Source: Pyrenopolyporus hunteri (lineage: Eukaryota; Ascomycota; Sordariomycetes; Xylariales; Hypoxylaceae). From it: 64,000 bases of DNA. The stretch lies in contig CADCXC010000038.1 in NCBI GenBank assembly GCA_902806595.1, forward strand, positions 1,922,001 through 1,986,000, in the 5' to 3' direction. Under the pieces are notes generated by a model. It was not told the DNA's origin and ran no database searches. It saw only the letters and a list, made by a program, of their open reading frames with translations. Position 1 is the stretch's first letter; each line of letters starts with the position of its first letter. Below are positions 63,154 through 64,000 of this stretch, in pieces. The translations under genes and the position numbers were made by a program.

Positions 63154-63290
63154 TGACAGGGCCTACCACATGGTGAGGAAAACAATTTCGTTGTTTCACG
63201 AGCTAACCATCTAGGCTTTCGGCCCGGACATACATATGTAGGTACCTGGTGAATGAGAACAAAGGGACCTGTCTCATCACACATTATGCC
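63154..63290. repeat. Dispersed ~140 bp repeat, copy 2
   Basis: Shares GCCTACCACATGGTGAGG, AAACAATTTCGTTGTTTCAC, GAGCTA, ATCTAGGC and GTCTCATCACAC-type blocks with the copy 230 bp downstream and, more distantly, with 4528-4670, in the same orientation. A GGTACC insertion interrupts it near 63240. Confidence 0.65.
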
Positions 63291-63515
63291 GGGATGCTGA
63301 CCTGTATGTGTATCCACTCATCCCACCAACAAGCAGCGAGCACCTCTCGCAATTACCTTCCATGTTTCCGACATTGTAAGCATGGCGTCACCGCAAGCAC
63401 TGAACCTGGAGTATACGAAATAAGATGTCTTGCTATTTGGTCGTCCCACAACTCGGTTAGGGATATATCGGAGAATCACGTCCCTAGTTCATAGAGAAGT
63501 CGTCTAATGGAATGT

Positions 63516-63655
63516 GTCACGAGGCCTACCATATAGTCAGGGAAACAACTTCGTTCTTGCACGAGCTATCTGACTATCTAGGCCGAAGGCCTGGGTATAC
63601 ATACTGAACGAGGGCAAATAGATATAAGTCTCATACGCCCACAACACGACAGAAT
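63516..63655. repeat. Dispersed ~140 bp repeat, copy 3
   Basis: Best match to the copy at 4528-4670: GTCACGAGG, ACTTCGTTCTTGCACGAGC, TATCTG, GGCCTGGGTATACA, AGTCTCATACG and CACGAC occur in the same order and spacing. A noncoding decayed mobile-element fragment is the simplest explanation. Confidence 0.7.
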
Positions 63656-64000
63656 GAATTCATGAGACACTACTAGTCATACGAGTGGAACTGGATGAGA
63701 TTTGTAGATTCCTGCTTTTAGATGGTCTGGAACGAATATATTTGTTGATATACAGTCCCCTCATTATATATAGTAGAATGGTAGAATACTGGACTAGTAA
63801 TGGTTGTTTTAATCCCTTACGGGTGTAACACGAATACATCTAGGACATTCCCTCAACTTGAGTTAATTGATATAACTACCTACCTACCTACCTAGGTTCC
63901 TATAATGGTACGTATTAAATAATTAAGATTGCTAGGAATGAAGAGGAATCTAAGAATATTAGCGAGTATATGCATAAGAAAAGGGAAAAGAGGGAAGTGA

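Larger units (their letters stand above)
58519..64000. other. Gene-poor block with repeats and short fragments
   Basis: No complete gene can be supported in this 5.5 kb. The first part is the cyclase promoter. Further on are a TACCTAGGTACC cluster (59448-59468), a perfect 30-A run (59491-59520), a TACC/GGTAGG cluster at 62737-62757, two copies of a dispersed repeat (63154-63290 and 63516-63655) and another palindrome cluster at 63878-63897. Several 60-115 codon frames (59536-59718, 60860-61204 minus, 60992-61306, 62046-62228, 62985-63176) have no recognisable family. The composition suggests decayed mobile elements or broken genes. Confidence 0.6.

Noticed and set aside
55092..64000. RiPP precursor for the UstYa-like protein
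   Set aside because: I looked for a signal peptide followed by repeated cores separated by dibasic sites in the available frames and saw none.
1..64000. tRNA, 5S rRNA or CRISPR arrays
   Set aside because: No convincing A-box/B-box pair, 5S-like internal promoter or spaced direct repeats were found on either strand by eye. A tRNAscan-SE/Infernal run would be decisive.

Overview
The window is a piece of nuclear chromosome from a filamentous ascomycete (Pezizomycotina). Genes have short introns (48 to about 120 bp, GT...CTAAC-like...AG), the primary metabolic fatty acid synthase is a head-to-head pair of type I alpha and beta subunit genes, and DUF3328/UstYa and fungal-type terpene cyclase genes are present. 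Spacers are long and carry many copies of the palindrome GGTACCTAGGTACC. Sordariomycetes, perhaps Xylariales, is my best guess; that placement is inference only.

Layout. 1-12.4 kb: a low-complexity Pro/Ser/Arg-rich hypothetical protein (2051-2713, +), a bZIP-type regulator (5030-6683, -) and an RBR (RING-IBR-RING) ubiquitin ligase (8587-9901, -), separated by 2 kb spacers. 12.4-27.5 kb: FAS alpha (12377-18090, -) and FAS beta (21182-27529, +), divergent around a 3.1 kb shared regulatory region; together they encode the cytosolic alpha6-beta6 fatty acid synthase. 29-42.4 kb: a GC-rich SGNH hydrolase (-), guanine deaminase (+), a large Zn2Cys6 regulator whose zinc cluster lies mid-protein (-), Ku70 of non-homologous end joining (-) and ferrochelatase (+), the last two sharing a 0.7 kb divergent promoter. 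44-55 kb: a DHA1-like MFS transporter (+), a monocarboxylate-type MFS transporter (-), a HIT/FHIT nucleotide hydrolase (+) and the Ctf18 clamp-loader subunit (-).

55.8-58.5 kb is the most interesting part. A UstYa-family (DUF3328) protein lies directly downstream of a compact class I terpene cyclase on the same strand. The cyclase has DDVIE and NDLYSYDKE metal-binding motifs but no prenyltransferase domain. Together they look like a minimal, possibly undescribed, terpenoid pathway at the edge of a gene-poor block. The last 5.5 kb (58.5-64 kb) has no gene I can support, but contains a 30-A run, short gene-like fragments and two copies of a dispersed ~140 bp repeat whose third copy is at about 4.5 kb.

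Most exon structures were assembled by hand from splice signals and reading-frame continuity, and every multi-exon model closes in frame. Family names rest on recognised motifs and general similarity, not on a database search. No tRNA, rRNA or CRISPR array was recognised.
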